A DNA stretch of 64,000 bases from Cytobacillus depressus (GTDB lineage Bacteria > Bacillota > Bacilli > Bacillales > Cytobacillaceae), in assembly GCF_008923245.1 (NCBI RefSeq), contig NZ_WBOS01000019.1, forward strand, positions 1 through 64,000, in the 5' to 3' direction. This document shows positions 52,709 to 61,760 of the stretch, one piece after another (position 1 is the first letter of the stretch; each line of letters begins with the position of its first letter). The translations under genes were made by a program, and so were the position numbers. Below the pieces are notes generated by a model. It was not told the origin of the DNA. It saw nothing but the letters and a program-made list of their open reading frames with translations, and did no database searches.

Positions 52709-53524
52709 ATGAAGGCGGACTTACATGTTCACTCCCACTATTCAGATGGGTCCTCATCGGTGGAAGAATTGATGGAATTGGCCTCAAAGAGAGGAATTAC
52801 CCATTTGAGCCTAGTGGATCACGATACAATCGCTGGCATTGAAGCTGCCCAACAGGAAGGGAAGAAGCATGGCATAACAGTCGTACCTGGTATCGAAATT
52901 TCTGCTTATGATTTTACGAGAAATCGGAAAGTGCATATTCTCGGCTATCAGTTTGATAAAGACGCGGTACATATCCAGGAGCTTTGCAATCCTTTATTAA
53001 AAAGGAGACATGAGAATTCCCTATGGCAAATTAAGCAACTGCAAAAGAATAACTACAATATCCGGCTTGAGGATGTTGAGAAAAAAGCGATGATGTCGGG
53101 TGTCATTTACAAACAGCATATAATGCATTGTTTACTTGATCATCATTTTACAACACCGCTCTATAAAAAACTGTATCAATCGCTTTTTAAAGGAAACGGA
53201 ATATGTGCAAGAGATATTGAATACGAGGATGCAGTTGCAGCAATCAAGGCAATCAAGGCGGACAATGGCTATGCGGTGTTGGCTCATCCTGGACAACTTG
53301 ATTCATACGAATTAATTCCAGAGCTTGTGAAAAACGGACTCGACGGAATTGAACGCAATCATTTTGATCATTCAAAAGAAGATAAACACAGAGTGGATCA
53401 GTATGCAGATGACTATGGCCTAGTTCGAACTGGCGGAAGCGATTTTCATGGAGATTATGGCACACCGATTATGATAGGGGATCTTGTAAGTCCCAATGAA
53501 CTTCTTGAATCAGTTTTTATGTAA
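52709..53524 (+). CDS. PHP-family phosphoesterase, probable 5-phosphoribosyl 1,2-cyclic phosphate hydrolase
   Basis: 271 residues with all PHP metal motifs: DLHVHSHYSDG at the N terminus, SLVDHDT near 34, VPGIEIS near 63, VLAHPG near 190 and GSDFHGDY near 243. A PHP enzyme of this kind from Eggerthella lenta hydrolyses both ester bonds of the cyclic ribose phosphate formed by PhnJ. Since phnP and phnN are absent from this cluster, this gene very likely replaces them, giving ribose 5-phosphate and phosphate. It is the last gene of the catalytic operon, 15 bases after phnL. Confidence 0.85.
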   Translation: MKADLHVHSHYSDGSSSVEELMELASKRGITHLSLVDHDTIAGIEAAQQEGKKHGITVVPGIEISAYDFTRNRKVHILGYQFDKDAVHIQELCNPLLKRRHENSLWQIKQLQKNNYNIRLEDVEKKAMMSGVIYKQHIMHCLLDHHFTTPLYKKLYQSLFKGNGICARDIEYEDAVAAIKAIKADNGYAVLAHPGQLDSYELIPELVKNGLDGIERNHFDHSKEDKHRVDQYADDYGLVRTGGSDFHGDYGTPIMIGDLVSPNELLESVFM

Positions 53525-53710
53525 TGAATATAAAGATAGTATAAAGATACTGTAAATATTGGGATTTTTTTCTATTAATATGGTGAACTAGTAGATGTAG
53601 ACGATTTGGACGAAAGGGTGGTTGTTAAAATGTCCTAAGACATACATCTTCTCACTAAAACTCACGAGCTGAAATAATCATACTAAACAACCTAATAAGA
53701 GGAGAAAATC

Positions 53711-54736
53711 ATGAAAAAAAATCTACTAACTTTTTTATCAATTCTTTTCCTTGTAACAATTTTGGCGGCTTGTTCTTCAAGTAGTGCGAACTCTAGTGAT
53801 AAGTTAACGATGGTTTGGTATCCGAACGAGTCTGGCAATGATTTAAAAGCGGCACGTGATGAAATTGGAAAAGTGATTGAAGATGTGACAGGTAAAAAAG
53901 TAGAGCATAAATTGACAACGGATTATGCCATTGCAATTGAAACAATCGCTAATGGCAATGCTCAACTTGCATTCATGGGTGCACAAGGGTATATCGAGGC
54001 GAAAAACAAAAATAACAAAATTGAGCCTCTTATTGTACCAAGTGGAAAATCAGGCACAATTGATGATGCAGTTTACTATAGTTGGTTGGCTGTAAAAAAA
54101 GCAGACGCTGAAAAATATAAAGTGAATGGGGATTTTGCGATTGATAATATTATCGACTCCCAATTCTCGTTCGTATCAAGCAGTTCAACATCAGGATTTA
54201 AAGTACCATCTAGTGATATCGTCTCGTATTTTTCGAAAGAGGATAAATGGAAAGATTTAAAGCCAGAAGATTTAATGGAAGGCGGAAAATTTTTCAAAGA
54301 AGTATTATATGGCGACTCACACCAAGGATCTGCGGTTAACTTGCTAAGCGGACGTGCAGAAGTAGCTGCATTTTGTGATACATGTGTTGGAAATTATATT
54401 GAAATCGCTCAAGGGGAACCAAATAAGAAAGGCTCTATCTATAAAGTAAAAGCGGATGCCGCTGAACCTTTCAATACAGTTCCTGGAGAAGAATTTGTAT
54501 TGATTAATGTGACACCCGTATTAAATGCACCATTTGCTGCAAACATGGATAGTTTAAGCGCAGAAGATTTCAAGAAGATTCAAGAAATTTTAGTGTCGGA
54601 TGAAGTATCGAAAAATGAAAAAATCTTTGTTCCAGATGGTTCTGATACACCGGGTCTTTTCAAGAAAACAGCAGATGAAAAGTTCGTTGTCGTAGAGGAT
54701 TCTTGGTTCGATCCGATTCGAAAATTGTCGAAATAA
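53711..54736 (+). CDS. phnD: Phosphonate-binding lipoprotein PhnD
   Basis: 341 residues with a lipobox (LAACSS) at the end of the signal peptide. The family pattern is clear: MVWYPNESG, a region DYAIAIETIANGNAQLAFMGAQGYIEA, SSTSGFKVPS and HQGSAVNLLSGRAEVAAFCD. It captures phosphonates outside the membrane for the PhnCE importer. The ATG follows AAGAGGAG. It is preceded by a 186-base gap that probably has its own promoter and followed by a hairpin (AAAAAAGCATG...CATGCTTTTTT) that may limit read-through into phnC. Confidence 0.92.
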   Translation: MKKNLLTFLSILFLVTILAACSSSSANSSDKLTMVWYPNESGNDLKAARDEIGKVIEDVTGKKVEHKLTTDYAIAIETIANGNAQLAFMGAQGYIEAKNKNNKIEPLIVPSGKSGTIDDAVYYSWLAVKKADAEKYKVNGDFAIDNIIDSQFSFVSSSSTSGFKVPSSDIVSYFSKEDKWKDLKPEDLMEGGKFFKEVLYGDSHQGSAVNLLSGRAEVAAFCDTCVGNYIEIAQGEPNKKGSIYKVKADAAEPFNTVPGEEFVLINVTPVLNAPFAANMDSLSAEDFKKIQEILVSDEVSKNEKIFVPDGSDTPGLFKKTADEKFVVVEDSWFDPIRKLSK

Positions 54737-54751
54737 GTAGCTTGTTAGATA

Positions 54752-54802
54752 AAAAAGCATGTACCAAAGTGTAGACAGTTTCTTGGCGCATGCTTTTTTC
54801 TT
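54752..54802 (+). terminator. hairpin between phnD and phnC
   Basis: AAAAAAGCATG (about 54752) and CATGCTTTTTT (about 54790) pair around a 30-base loop and end in a T-run. It may be a partial terminator that keeps the binding protein more abundant than the transporter subunits. Confidence 0.65.
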
Positions 54803-54844
54803 TGCTGTTAGTTACCAAATATCGATACAAGGAGTTTTTTTAAA

Positions 54845-55609
54845 ATGGCTTTGTTACATGTTCATAATCTCTCCAAACGATATGAAAAAGACAAGCAAGT
54901 TTTATCGGATATCAATATGGAAGTAGGCGAAGGGCAGTTTGTATCAATAATCGGCCCATCAGGAGCAGGTAAATCAACATTCCTTCGCTGTATCAATCGG
55001 ATGATCGATTCAACCGAGGGAGAAATCTATTTTGACGATGTCAACGTCATGTCATTAACCAAAAAGGATTTACGTAAACATCGAACGAAGATCGGGATGA
55101 TATTTCAACATTATAATTTAGTATCCCGTCTAACAGTCATTGAAAATGTACTGCATGGAAGGTTCGGGTATAAATCCACACTTCAGGGTGTTTTGGGACT
55201 GTTCACTGAGGATGAAAAATTACAGGCATTCAATTTACTCAAAAAGCTCGGAATGGAAGAACATGCTTATAAAAGATGTGACCAGCTTAGTGGGGGGCAA
55301 AAACAACGTGTAGGAATTGCGCGTGCATTAATACAGTCTCCAAAACTCCTTCTTTGTGATGAACCGATTGCTTCATTGGATCCGAATGCTTCCAAAGTGA
55401 TCATGGATCATTTGAAGACGATTTCTAAAGAATTGAATATCACGTGTATTGTCAACTTGCACCAAGTTGATGTCGCTAAAAAATATTCGGATCGGATTAT
55501 TGGATTGAACAGTGGAAAAGTCGTATACGATGGGGGTTCCAGTGAGTTAAGATCTGATGCAATTCATATGATTTATGGCTCTGAAGCTGGAGAGCTCATA
55601 ATGGAATAG
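54845..55609 (+). CDS. phnC: Phosphonate importer ATPase PhnC
   Basis: 254 residues. ABC motifs: GPSGAGKSTFLR, a Q-loop in MIFQHYNLV, LSGGQKQRVGIARAL and LLCDEPIASLDP. It energises phosphonate import with the two PhnE permeases. The ATG follows AAGGAG at a spacing of about 10. The gap to phnE is 11 bases. Confidence 0.94.
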   Translation: MALLHVHNLSKRYEKDKQVLSDINMEVGEGQFVSIIGPSGAGKSTFLRCINRMIDSTEGEIYFDDVNVMSLTKKDLRKHRTKIGMIFQHYNLVSRLTVIENVLHGRFGYKSTLQGVLGLFTEDEKLQAFNLLKKLGMEEHAYKRCDQLSGGQKQRVGIARALIQSPKLLLCDEPIASLDPNASKVIMDHLKTISKELNITCIVNLHQVDVAKKYSDRIIGLNSGKVVYDGGSSELRSDAIHMIYGSEAGELIME

Positions 55610-55620
55610 GAGGCATATCT

Positions 55621-56406
55621 ATGGATCTTACGATTTTTAGGAAAAAGAAACGTTATATGACGATTTTTGCTGTTGTTCTTATTGGAATTACGATATTATC
55701 TGCAAAAATGACAAATTTTGATTTTTTGCACGGCATACAAACCATGCCTAAAGCGTTCAATTGGATAGGTTCGAATTTAATCGTTACGGAACAAGCATTA
55801 GAAAAATTGCCGTCCATTATGGATAAATTGATCGAAACGATCTTTCTGTCCATAACTGCAACGACAACTGCAAGTGTATTGGCTCTCCTATTGGCGTTAA
55901 TGGGTTCACGTACGACGAAGATTAATGACTTTTTCGGGAATTTGAGTAGAATAATCGCCTCAGTTTACCGAAATATCCCAATCGTTGCATGGGCGTTAAT
56001 CTTACTTTTATCATTTGGTCAAAACGCATTGACGGGTTATTTTGCGCTATTTCTTGCTACGTTCGGCTTTTTGACACGAGCTTTTATTGAAACGATTGAT
56101 GAAACAAGCAGTAGCTCGGTGGAAGCACTGCGCGCTACGGGTGCTACTTATTTTCAAGTGGTAGCGAAAGCCGTCTTTCCAGAATGTTCTCCGCAGATGA
56201 TCAGCTGGATCTTATTCATGATTGAAACGAATATTCGAAGCTCGACGCTTGTCGGTATTTTGACGGGAACAGGGATAGGGTTCGCATTTGATTTGTACTA
56301 TAAGAGCATGAATTATAACGTTGTGAGCCTAATTACAATTAGCATTGTCATCGTTGTTATCGGAATCGAACTCGTGTCCAATTATGTTAGGAGGGTAATT
56401 TTATAA
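55621..56406 (+). CDS. phnE: Phosphonate importer permease PhnE, first copy
   Basis: 261 residues with five to six membrane helices. The EAA-type coupling loop is ETSSSSVEALRATGATYFQVVAKAVFPE near residue 160 (partly quoted), and YRNIPIVAWALILLLSFG precedes it. It forms half of the transport channel. Its stop overlaps the start of the second phnE gene by one base (TAATG). Confidence 0.92.
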   Translation: MDLTIFRKKKRYMTIFAVVLIGITILSAKMTNFDFLHGIQTMPKAFNWIGSNLIVTEQALEKLPSIMDKLIETIFLSITATTTASVLALLLALMGSRTTKINDFFGNLSRIIASVYRNIPIVAWALILLLSFGQNALTGYFALFLATFGFLTRAFIETIDETSSSSVEALRATGATYFQVVAKAVFPECSPQMISWILFMIETNIRSSTLVGILTGTGIGFAFDLYYKSMNYNVVSLITISIVIVVIGIELVSNYVRRVIL

Positions 56407-57269
56407 TGACCACGATGGAAAGTGAACTGAGTTTTAATTTGAAAAGGACTCAGGCAGGGAAAATAAAAATTAAAGTGTGGAATAAGTCTCAGGTTGTCAT
56501 GATAGGTACGTTTGTCACACTTCTTTTTCTAACAATCTATGGTTTTCTAACCTTTGATTATAAAGGGATTGTGTTAATCGAAGCGGCACTGGCAACGCTT
56601 TATAATTTGAAGTTGATGTTTTTACAGCCAATGCTTAGTCACTTTACATTTGTGGAAGCTATATACCAAATTGTAGTGACGATGGCACTGGCTTTTTTAT
56701 CGACCATTTTAGGCGCGGTCCTTTCATTGTTCATCGCCTTATTTGCGGCAAAGAATTTATCATCAAAGGTTGTTTCAAACAGCATCATAATGATGGTAGC
56801 TTTTATACGTGCAGTACCGACAGTATTATGGGTGTTGATTTTTGCGATTGCAGCAGGACTTGGAAGTGAGGCAGCCATTTTAGGAATGTTACTTCATACC
56901 ATCGCATTTTTGGTGAAAGCATTTGCCGAGTCTTTTGAGGAAATGGATGATGGTATTTTAGAAGCATTGCGGGCTAGCGGAGCGAATTGGTGGCATATCG
57001 TCACGCATGCAGTGATTCCTTCAACAGCTACATCTCTTCTATCATGGACTTTTCTGCGCTTCGAGACGAATTTCACTGTGGCGGTCGCAATGGGCGCTGC
57101 TGCTGGAGCGGGCGGAATCGGGTTTGAATTGTTCATGGCTTCCGGATTTTATTTTGATTTGCGTGAAGTTGGTTACATTACTTACGCCATCTTAATTGTT
57201 GCCATCGGACTTGAAATGCTATCGACACAACTAAAAACACGTTATTTGACAAATGCATCAGTAAAATAA
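56406..57269 (+). CDS. phnE: Phosphonate importer permease PhnE, second copy
   Basis: 287 residues with about six membrane helices and the coupling loop ALRASGANWWHIVTHAVIP. It is a paralogue of the preceding permease, so the importer has a heterodimeric channel (PhnE1-PhnE2), a common layout in Firmicutes and Actinobacteria. It is the last gene of the island and is followed by a 14-bp perfect hairpin. Confidence 0.92.
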   Translation: MTTMESELSFNLKRTQAGKIKIKVWNKSQVVMIGTFVTLLFLTIYGFLTFDYKGIVLIEAALATLYNLKLMFLQPMLSHFTFVEAIYQIVVTMALAFLSTILGAVLSLFIALFAAKNLSSKVVSNSIIMMVAFIRAVPTVLWVLIFAIAAGLGSEAAILGMLLHTIAFLVKAFAESFEEMDDGILEALRASGANWWHIVTHAVIPSTATSLLSWTFLRFETNFTVAVAMGAAAGAGGIGFELFMASGFYFDLREVGYITYAILIVAIGLEMLSTQLKTRYLTNASVK

Positions 57270-57288
57270 TTTTCCAAACTGATTATGT

Positions 57289-57320
57289 GATGAGGTTTAG
57301 GTACTAACCTAAACCTCATC
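57289..57320 (+). terminator. hairpin at the end of the phn island
   Basis: GATGAGGTTTAGGT and ACCTAAACCTCATC form a perfect 14-bp stem with loop ACTA. The T-tract after it is weak (TATTTGG), so it may act mainly as an mRNA 3' end stabiliser. Confidence 0.7.
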
Positions 57321-57359
57321 TATTTGGATCAAGATTATTGTTTCCTCGACTCTATTGAG

Positions 57360-57539
57360 TTATCCACCTTGCTTTGTACGGGTGCGTATGGCAAGTGACC
57401 ATCTGCCTTCATTCCAGCCAATATACTGCGAACCAGCTCCTGCGTCACGATACCCCTGAATTCTAAATCCAGATTGCAGAAGAGGTTTCACTTCATTATT
57501 TACTTTATCTTGAGTTGATGAAGGTCCTCCAGTTATTTG
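57360..57539 (-). pseudogene. C-terminal gene fragment, unrecognised
   Basis: A minus-strand frame of 59 codons plus stop has no start codon and is preceded directly by an in-frame stop. It reads as convincing protein, with a segment such as FRIQGYRDAGAGSQYIGWNE followed by GRWSLAIRTRTKQGG. It is probably the tail of a secreted or surface protein gene whose front was lost, perhaps when the phn island arrived. I do not recognise the family. Confidence 0.5.
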
Positions 57540-57685
57540 TTAATTAATTATAGGAAATCCCCTCATAACAAGGGTTATTTTACCTATTCGTAGAAATTTT
57601 TGTGAAATTGGTGAATTTTGTTGAATCTTGTAGAATATCGTTTTATACTACAAAGGTATTGATCACTTATTCACATTGTAATTAA

Positions 57686-57786
57686 AGATAAAGGCAAACT
57701 ATTTGAAAGAATAGGACGCAAAGCCTAGGGTCTAAGGTTTAGTGGGTTAATATACCTACGACTATGATCGCCTGGTTACCAAATTG
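57686..57786 (+). ncRNA. Cyclic-di-GMP-I (GEMM) riboswitch aptamer
   Basis: The GEMM-I core is present in order: AAAGGCAAA, a stem CTATT-GAAA-AATAG carrying the GAAA tetraloop, GGACGCAAAGCCT, GGTCTAAGG, a variable P3 stem, then ATGATCGCCTGGTTACC with the tetraloop-receptor side. An intrinsic terminator follows at 57815-57851. It precedes the chemoreceptor gene, so c-di-GMP should control read-through into it. Confidence 0.92.
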
Positions 57787-57814
57787 TATTTTATTAAAAA
57801 TAAAATATTTTTTT

Positions 57815-57851
57815 GGCTATTCTTTTTTAAAAAATTGAATAGCTTTTTTTT
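57815..57851 (+). terminator. riboswitch terminator
   Basis: GGCTATTC and GAATAGC form a 7-bp stem, loop of about 14 bases, followed by eight T. It sits 30 bases after the c-di-GMP aptamer and 31 bases before the chemoreceptor start. Confidence 0.88.
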
Positions 57852-57881
57852 GTTGGAGAAATAAGAAAGGGAGTTTAGAGA

Positions 57882-59573
57882 GTGAAGAAATTGGCTAATT
57901 TTAAAAGCATTAAAATGAAATTGATATTTGGATTTTCGCTGGTTATCTTACAGGTCATTGCATTTGGAAGTTATAATACCATTGTTATTATGCAGAGTAA
58001 TGAAGCGGCTAAAAACATTAGTCAAAAAGAGCTTCCTATATTAATTGCTAATGAACAAATGGCTAGGACGATGGCAAACCGAATATCTACTGCCCGCGGT
58101 TATGTACTGTATGGCGGGGATTATAAAAACCGATTTAAAGAGTATACAGAAGAGGGAAAGCGTAATGAGAAAATTATTAGAGAAAGAGGCGCTTCCGAAG
58201 AATTCGATAAGCTGATCGAAAGGACCGTTGCTTGGAGGAATTATGTTGAAGCAGAGGTTTTTGCTGAGTATGAAAAAGGGAATCAAGAATTAGCGAGAAA
58301 AAATCTTGAAAAAACGAATTCAGAAGTTCGAGAAATCATGGCTGGATACGAAAATCTGGCTAAAATGAGACAGGACTTAATTAATGAGACCGAGCGGACG
58401 ATTGTCGAAAATGGTGAAAAGACATTATTTGTGTCAATGGTTATCACTATTTTGATCATTTTACTGAGTATTGCTGTTGCATTCATTACGTCTAAAATCA
58501 TTACGGCTCCGATTTCGAGAGTAATGGAGCGCATGAAGCTCATTGCTAACGGAGATTTAAGTCAGGAACCGTTAATCATTAAAACTAGAGATGAAGTGGG
58601 TCAGCTTGTTGCTGCTACGAATGAAATGAGTGAAAATGTCCGTCAACTATTAAATGAAATCAACTTTGTATCTGGCTCCATCACGAGTCAAAGTGAAGAG
58701 CTGACTCAATCAGCCAATGAAGTGAATGCAGGATCCCAACAAATTGCTACAACTATGCAAGAATTGGCAACGGGTACCGAGTCGCAAGCGTCAAGTGCAA
58801 GTGAATTAGCTTCTGTTATGGGAACCTTTGCTAGTATTGTTCAGGAAGCGAATGAAAATGGTAGTCTTATTGCAAAAGCATCGAATGAGGTTTTAGACAT
58901 GACAAGCGAAGGCAGCCAGTTAATGGATGCCTCAACTCGACAAATGGCAAAGATTGACCAAATCGTCCAAGATGCGGTCGAGAAAGTGCAAGGATTAGAT
59001 AGTAAATCACAAGAAATTTCAAAACTAGTTTCAGTTATCCAGGATATTGCTGCTCAAACGAACTTGCTTGCCTTAAATGCAGCCATTGAAGCGGCAAGAG
59101 CAGGTGAACATGGAAGAGGCTTTGCTGTTGTTGCTGATGAAGTGAGAAAACTAGCCGAGCAAGTATCTGGGTCTGTCTCTGATATTACAAATATTGTAGC
59201 TGGTATCCAAGATGAATCAAGCATTGTAACGGAATCTCTAAAGGATGGTTACAAAGAAGTGACGGAAGGAACAAGTCAAATAAAGACAACCCGAGAAACT
59301 TTTGCTGGCATTAGCACCGCTGTCACAGAAATGGCGCAAAGTATTCAAACTGTATCTGAAAACATGGCTAGTATTGTATCAAATAGTGATAGTATGAATC
59401 GATCTATTTCTGAAATTGCTGTGATTTCGGAAGAATCCGCTGCGGGAGTGGAACAAACCTCCGCCTCGTCACAGCAAATTAGCAGCTCAATGGATGAAGT
59501 AGCGAATAATTCGGACGATCTTGCGAAATTAGCGGAAAAGTTAAATGGATTGGTCCAACAATTTAAGCTTTAA
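57882..59573 (+). CDS. Methyl-accepting chemotaxis protein with 4-helix-bundle sensor
   Basis: 563 residues from GTG, about 10 bases after GAAAGGGAG. Helix 1 is at about 12-32. The extracellular part of about 150 residues is helical and contains MANRISTARGYVLYGG, typical of 4HB_MCP sensors. Helix 2 lies at about 186-206, a HAMP domain (about 207-260) follows and then the signalling domain. The tip QDIAAQTNLLALNAAIEAAR is intact. It signals to CheA/CheW. The gene is under a c-di-GMP-I riboswitch, linking chemotactic sensing to the motile/sessile second messenger. A terminator (59592-59641) ends it. Confidence 0.94.
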   Translation: MKKLANFKSIKMKLIFGFSLVILQVIAFGSYNTIVIMQSNEAAKNISQKELPILIANEQMARTMANRISTARGYVLYGGDYKNRFKEYTEEGKRNEKIIRERGASEEFDKLIERTVAWRNYVEAEVFAEYEKGNQELARKNLEKTNSEVREIMAGYENLAKMRQDLINETERTIVENGEKTLFVSMVITILIILLSIAVAFITSKIITAPISRVMERMKLIANGDLSQEPLIIKTRDEVGQLVAATNEMSENVRQLLNEINFVSGSITSQSEELTQSANEVNAGSQQIATTMQELATGTESQASSASELASVMGTFASIVQEANENGSLIAKASNEVLDMTSEGSQLMDASTRQMAKIDQIVQDAVEKVQGLDSKSQEISKLVSVIQDIAAQTNLLALNAAIEAARAGEHGRGFAVVADEVRKLAEQVSGSVSDITNIVAGIQDESSIVTESLKDGYKEVTEGTSQIKTTRETFAGISTAVTEMAQSIQTVSENMASIVSNSDSMNRSISEIAVISEESAAGVEQTSASSQQISSSMDEVANNSDDLAKLAEKLNGLVQQFKL

Positions 59574-59591
59574 AAATACTATATTATAGAA

Positions 59592-59641
59592 GAAAAACAA
59601 TCTTTCCTTACTTTTGCTGTAAGAGAAGGATTGTTTTTTTT
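59592..59641 (+). terminator. terminator after the chemoreceptor
   Basis: AAACAATC-TTTCCTTAC and GTAAGAGAAG-GATTGTTT form a long stem around a short loop, followed by eight T. Confidence 0.88.
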
Positions 59642-59808
59642 ATAAAAAATTTCCCACTTTAAAGCTTAAAAGATTTTCTAAATTTTCAGTTGTTTATAAA
59701 TGGATAGGCATGTTATTATCAAAATATTAGGGAATTAGTTAATTAGTAGTAGAGAAGGTAAATCGTCAAGTTCAGCCTTTCTAAAAAATGTAGAGGAGAG
59801 AATTGCTC

Positions 59809-60834
59809 ATGAAAAAAAGGTTTATGGCAGCCGTATGTGGTGCCATGCTCATGCTTTCAGCTTGTGGTTCCGGCGGCTCAGGAAGCAGTGAAACGAGCGG
59901 TAACGGAAATAGTGACAGCAGTAAAGAACCAGAAAAGATTGTAAAAGTTGGGATTATCCAGCTTGTTGAGCATCCATCTTTAGATGGAGCAAGGGAAGGA
60001 TTTATTGCTGCTCTAAAGGATGCAGGATATGAAGATGGTAAAAACATGAAGCTTGACTATCAAAATGCACAAGGCGATATGAATAATAATATGTCGATTG
60101 CCCAAAACCTTGTGTCAGATCAAAATGATGTGATTCTAGCAATCGCAACAGCCAGCGCACAAGCTGTTGTGAATTCAACAAAGGACATTCCTATTCTTTT
60201 TACAGCGATTACAGATCCTGTTGGGGCTAAGCTAGTTGAGAGCCTTGAGAATCCAGGAGGTAATGTGACTGGTACATCTGATACACATCCGGATGCAATC
60301 AAAAATACGATCAACGCTATTAAAAAATTTATTCCAGATGCAAAAAAAGTAGGGATCATCTACAATTCGGGTGAACCTAACTCTGTTGTAAACGTAGAAA
60401 ATGCAAAGAAAGTAATTGCTGAAGTCGGATTAGAAGCAGTGGAAACATCGGTATCAACAAGCTCAGAAGTGAAGCAAGCTGCTGAATCATTAGTTGGGCG
60501 AGCGGACGTTTTCTATATTCCGAAAGATAACACAGTTGTTTCTGCGCTAGAATCAGTTATTACAGTTGCAAATGACAAGAAAATTCCAATGTTTGTCGGA
60601 GAGGGTGACTCCGTTAAGCGTGGCGCCTTTGCTTCATATGGTCTTGACTATCATGACCTTGGCTACTCTACTGGAAAAATGGCGGTAGAAATTCTAAAAG
60701 GAAAGAAGCCAAATGAGATCCCAGTCGGCTTCCCAGAAAATCTCGAACTTGTCATTAATAAAAAGGCAGCCGAGCTTCAAGGGATTACATTGTCTGAAGA
60801 GTTATTGAAGGATGCTAAAATTGTAGGAGAATAA
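59809..60834 (+). CDS. TrpX-like ABC substrate-binding lipoprotein (PF04392 type)
   Basis: 341 residues from the ATG at 59809. AGAGGAGAG lies upstream, and a TTG two codons earlier is less likely. The signal peptide ends in a lipobox (LSACGSGG), followed by a low-complexity Ser/Gly linker. The binding-protein fold has family segments VGIIQLVEHPSLDGAREGF, ILAIATASAQAV, LFTAITDPVGAKLV, KKVGIIYNSGEPNS and FVGEGDSVKRGAFASYG. Relatives bind tryptophan or tyrosine and are usually followed by a permease and an ATPase. Here neither follows, so it is an orphan. It might use a distant transporter or present a ligand to the adjacent chemoreceptor. Confidence 0.85.
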   Translation: MKKRFMAAVCGAMLMLSACGSGGSGSSETSGNGNSDSSKEPEKIVKVGIIQLVEHPSLDGAREGFIAALKDAGYEDGKNMKLDYQNAQGDMNNNMSIAQNLVSDQNDVILAIATASAQAVVNSTKDIPILFTAITDPVGAKLVESLENPGGNVTGTSDTHPDAIKNTINAIKKFIPDAKKVGIIYNSGEPNSVVNVENAKKVIAEVGLEAVETSVSTSSEVKQAAESLVGRADVFYIPKDNTVVSALESVITVANDKKIPMFVGEGDSVKRGAFASYGLDYHDLGYSTGKMAVEILKGKKPNEIPVGFPENLELVINKKAAELQGITLSEELLKDAKIVGE

Positions 60835-60861
60835 AGAAAAAATTTTAATAGTTTATATGAA

Positions 60862-60897
60862 ACTGCTATCAGTGCTGATAGCAGTTTTTTATTTTTT
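60862..60897 (+). terminator. terminator after the binding lipoprotein
   Basis: AACTGCTATCAG and CTGATAGCAGTT form a 12-bp stem with loop TG (or slightly larger), followed by TTTTATTTTTTT. Confidence 0.9.
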
Positions 60898-61031
60898 TCG
60901 AAGTTTTCATTGTAGGAAGGTTTTACTAGCTTTCGTTAAACCGCTTTCAATTAAGCGTGTTCTATTCGAGTGGATTCGACAAACCTCCAAAAGATTTGAA
61001 TGAATACCTACAAAAGCAATAAAGGCAGATA

Positions 61032-61514
61032 TTGAAATCCATGTCTGATACTTATTTTGCCAAGAATGAACTGAAATTAGCTATTTTTATAGAAAGAGTT
61101 TTAGCTTTTTCTATTGATGCAACCATTATCATCCTGTTTACTTACACTGCCTATATGATGTTATTTATTGATGTCATCGGGCCATTGTTTTTATTATTGC
61201 TGCCAGATTCATATGAATATGGGCCTCATGTTGCATTTCTATTATGGATAGTATTTATTTGGCTATATTTTGCCTGTATGGAAACCTCACGCTATAGAGG
61301 TACCATCGGCAAGTATCTATTAAAGTTAAAAGTCACAGATGAGGACGGAGAACAAATAACCTTTAAGGAATCAACGATCCGCTTTTTTCTTAAACTTATT
61401 TCGTTCATTCCAGTTTTCGCAGGCTTCCTAATTGCTCTTTTTACAAATAAGAAGCAAACGTTTCATGACATTACAGCAAAAACAATTGTAATAAAGAGTG
61501 AAATCGGGCCTTAA
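61032..61514 (+). CDS. RDD family membrane protein
   Basis: 160 residues from a TTG, 6 bases after AAAGG. The ATG at 61041 is possible but further from the site. Three hydrophobic segments lie at about 30-50, 68-88 and 120-140. Conserved RDD positions are in ERVLAFSIDATII and YRGTIGKYLLKLKVTDEDG. RDD proteins are poorly understood, and some act as Na+/H+ antiporters or transport-related proteins. It appears to be a single-gene unit. Confidence 0.8.
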   Translation: MKSMSDTYFAKNELKLAIFIERVLAFSIDATIIILFTYTAYMMLFIDVIGPLFLLLLPDSYEYGPHVAFLLWIVFIWLYFACMETSRYRGTIGKYLLKLKVTDEDGEQITFKESTIRFFLKLISFIPVFAGFLIALFTNKKQTFHDITAKTIVIKSEIGP

Positions 61515-61760
61515 AGGGTAATTCCTTTTAAGGTCTTTTTGCTACAAAAATAATTAAAGCGGTAATTTTCCTCTATTATAAGATAAGTGCTTAACTATGT
61601 ATATATAGTTAAGCACTTAGGATTTGAGTCTTTAGTCATGCGGTATATTTGAAAATAAGGGGCATTATCCTTAGGAACCATTTTTGTATAAAAACGTAAA
61701 TTTATATAAATACTGGGTTGCTTTCAGGATGAACAATTACATAAATCGGAGGAAGGTTAT
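61515..61760. other. A/T-rich gap with a long dyad
   Basis: A hairpin, AAGTGCTTAACTATG...CATAGTTAAGCACTT-like (about 61586-61619), lies in this gap and may be a terminator of the RDD gene. No gene is seen. The ribosome site GGAGGAAGG precedes the next start codon. Confidence 0.5.
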
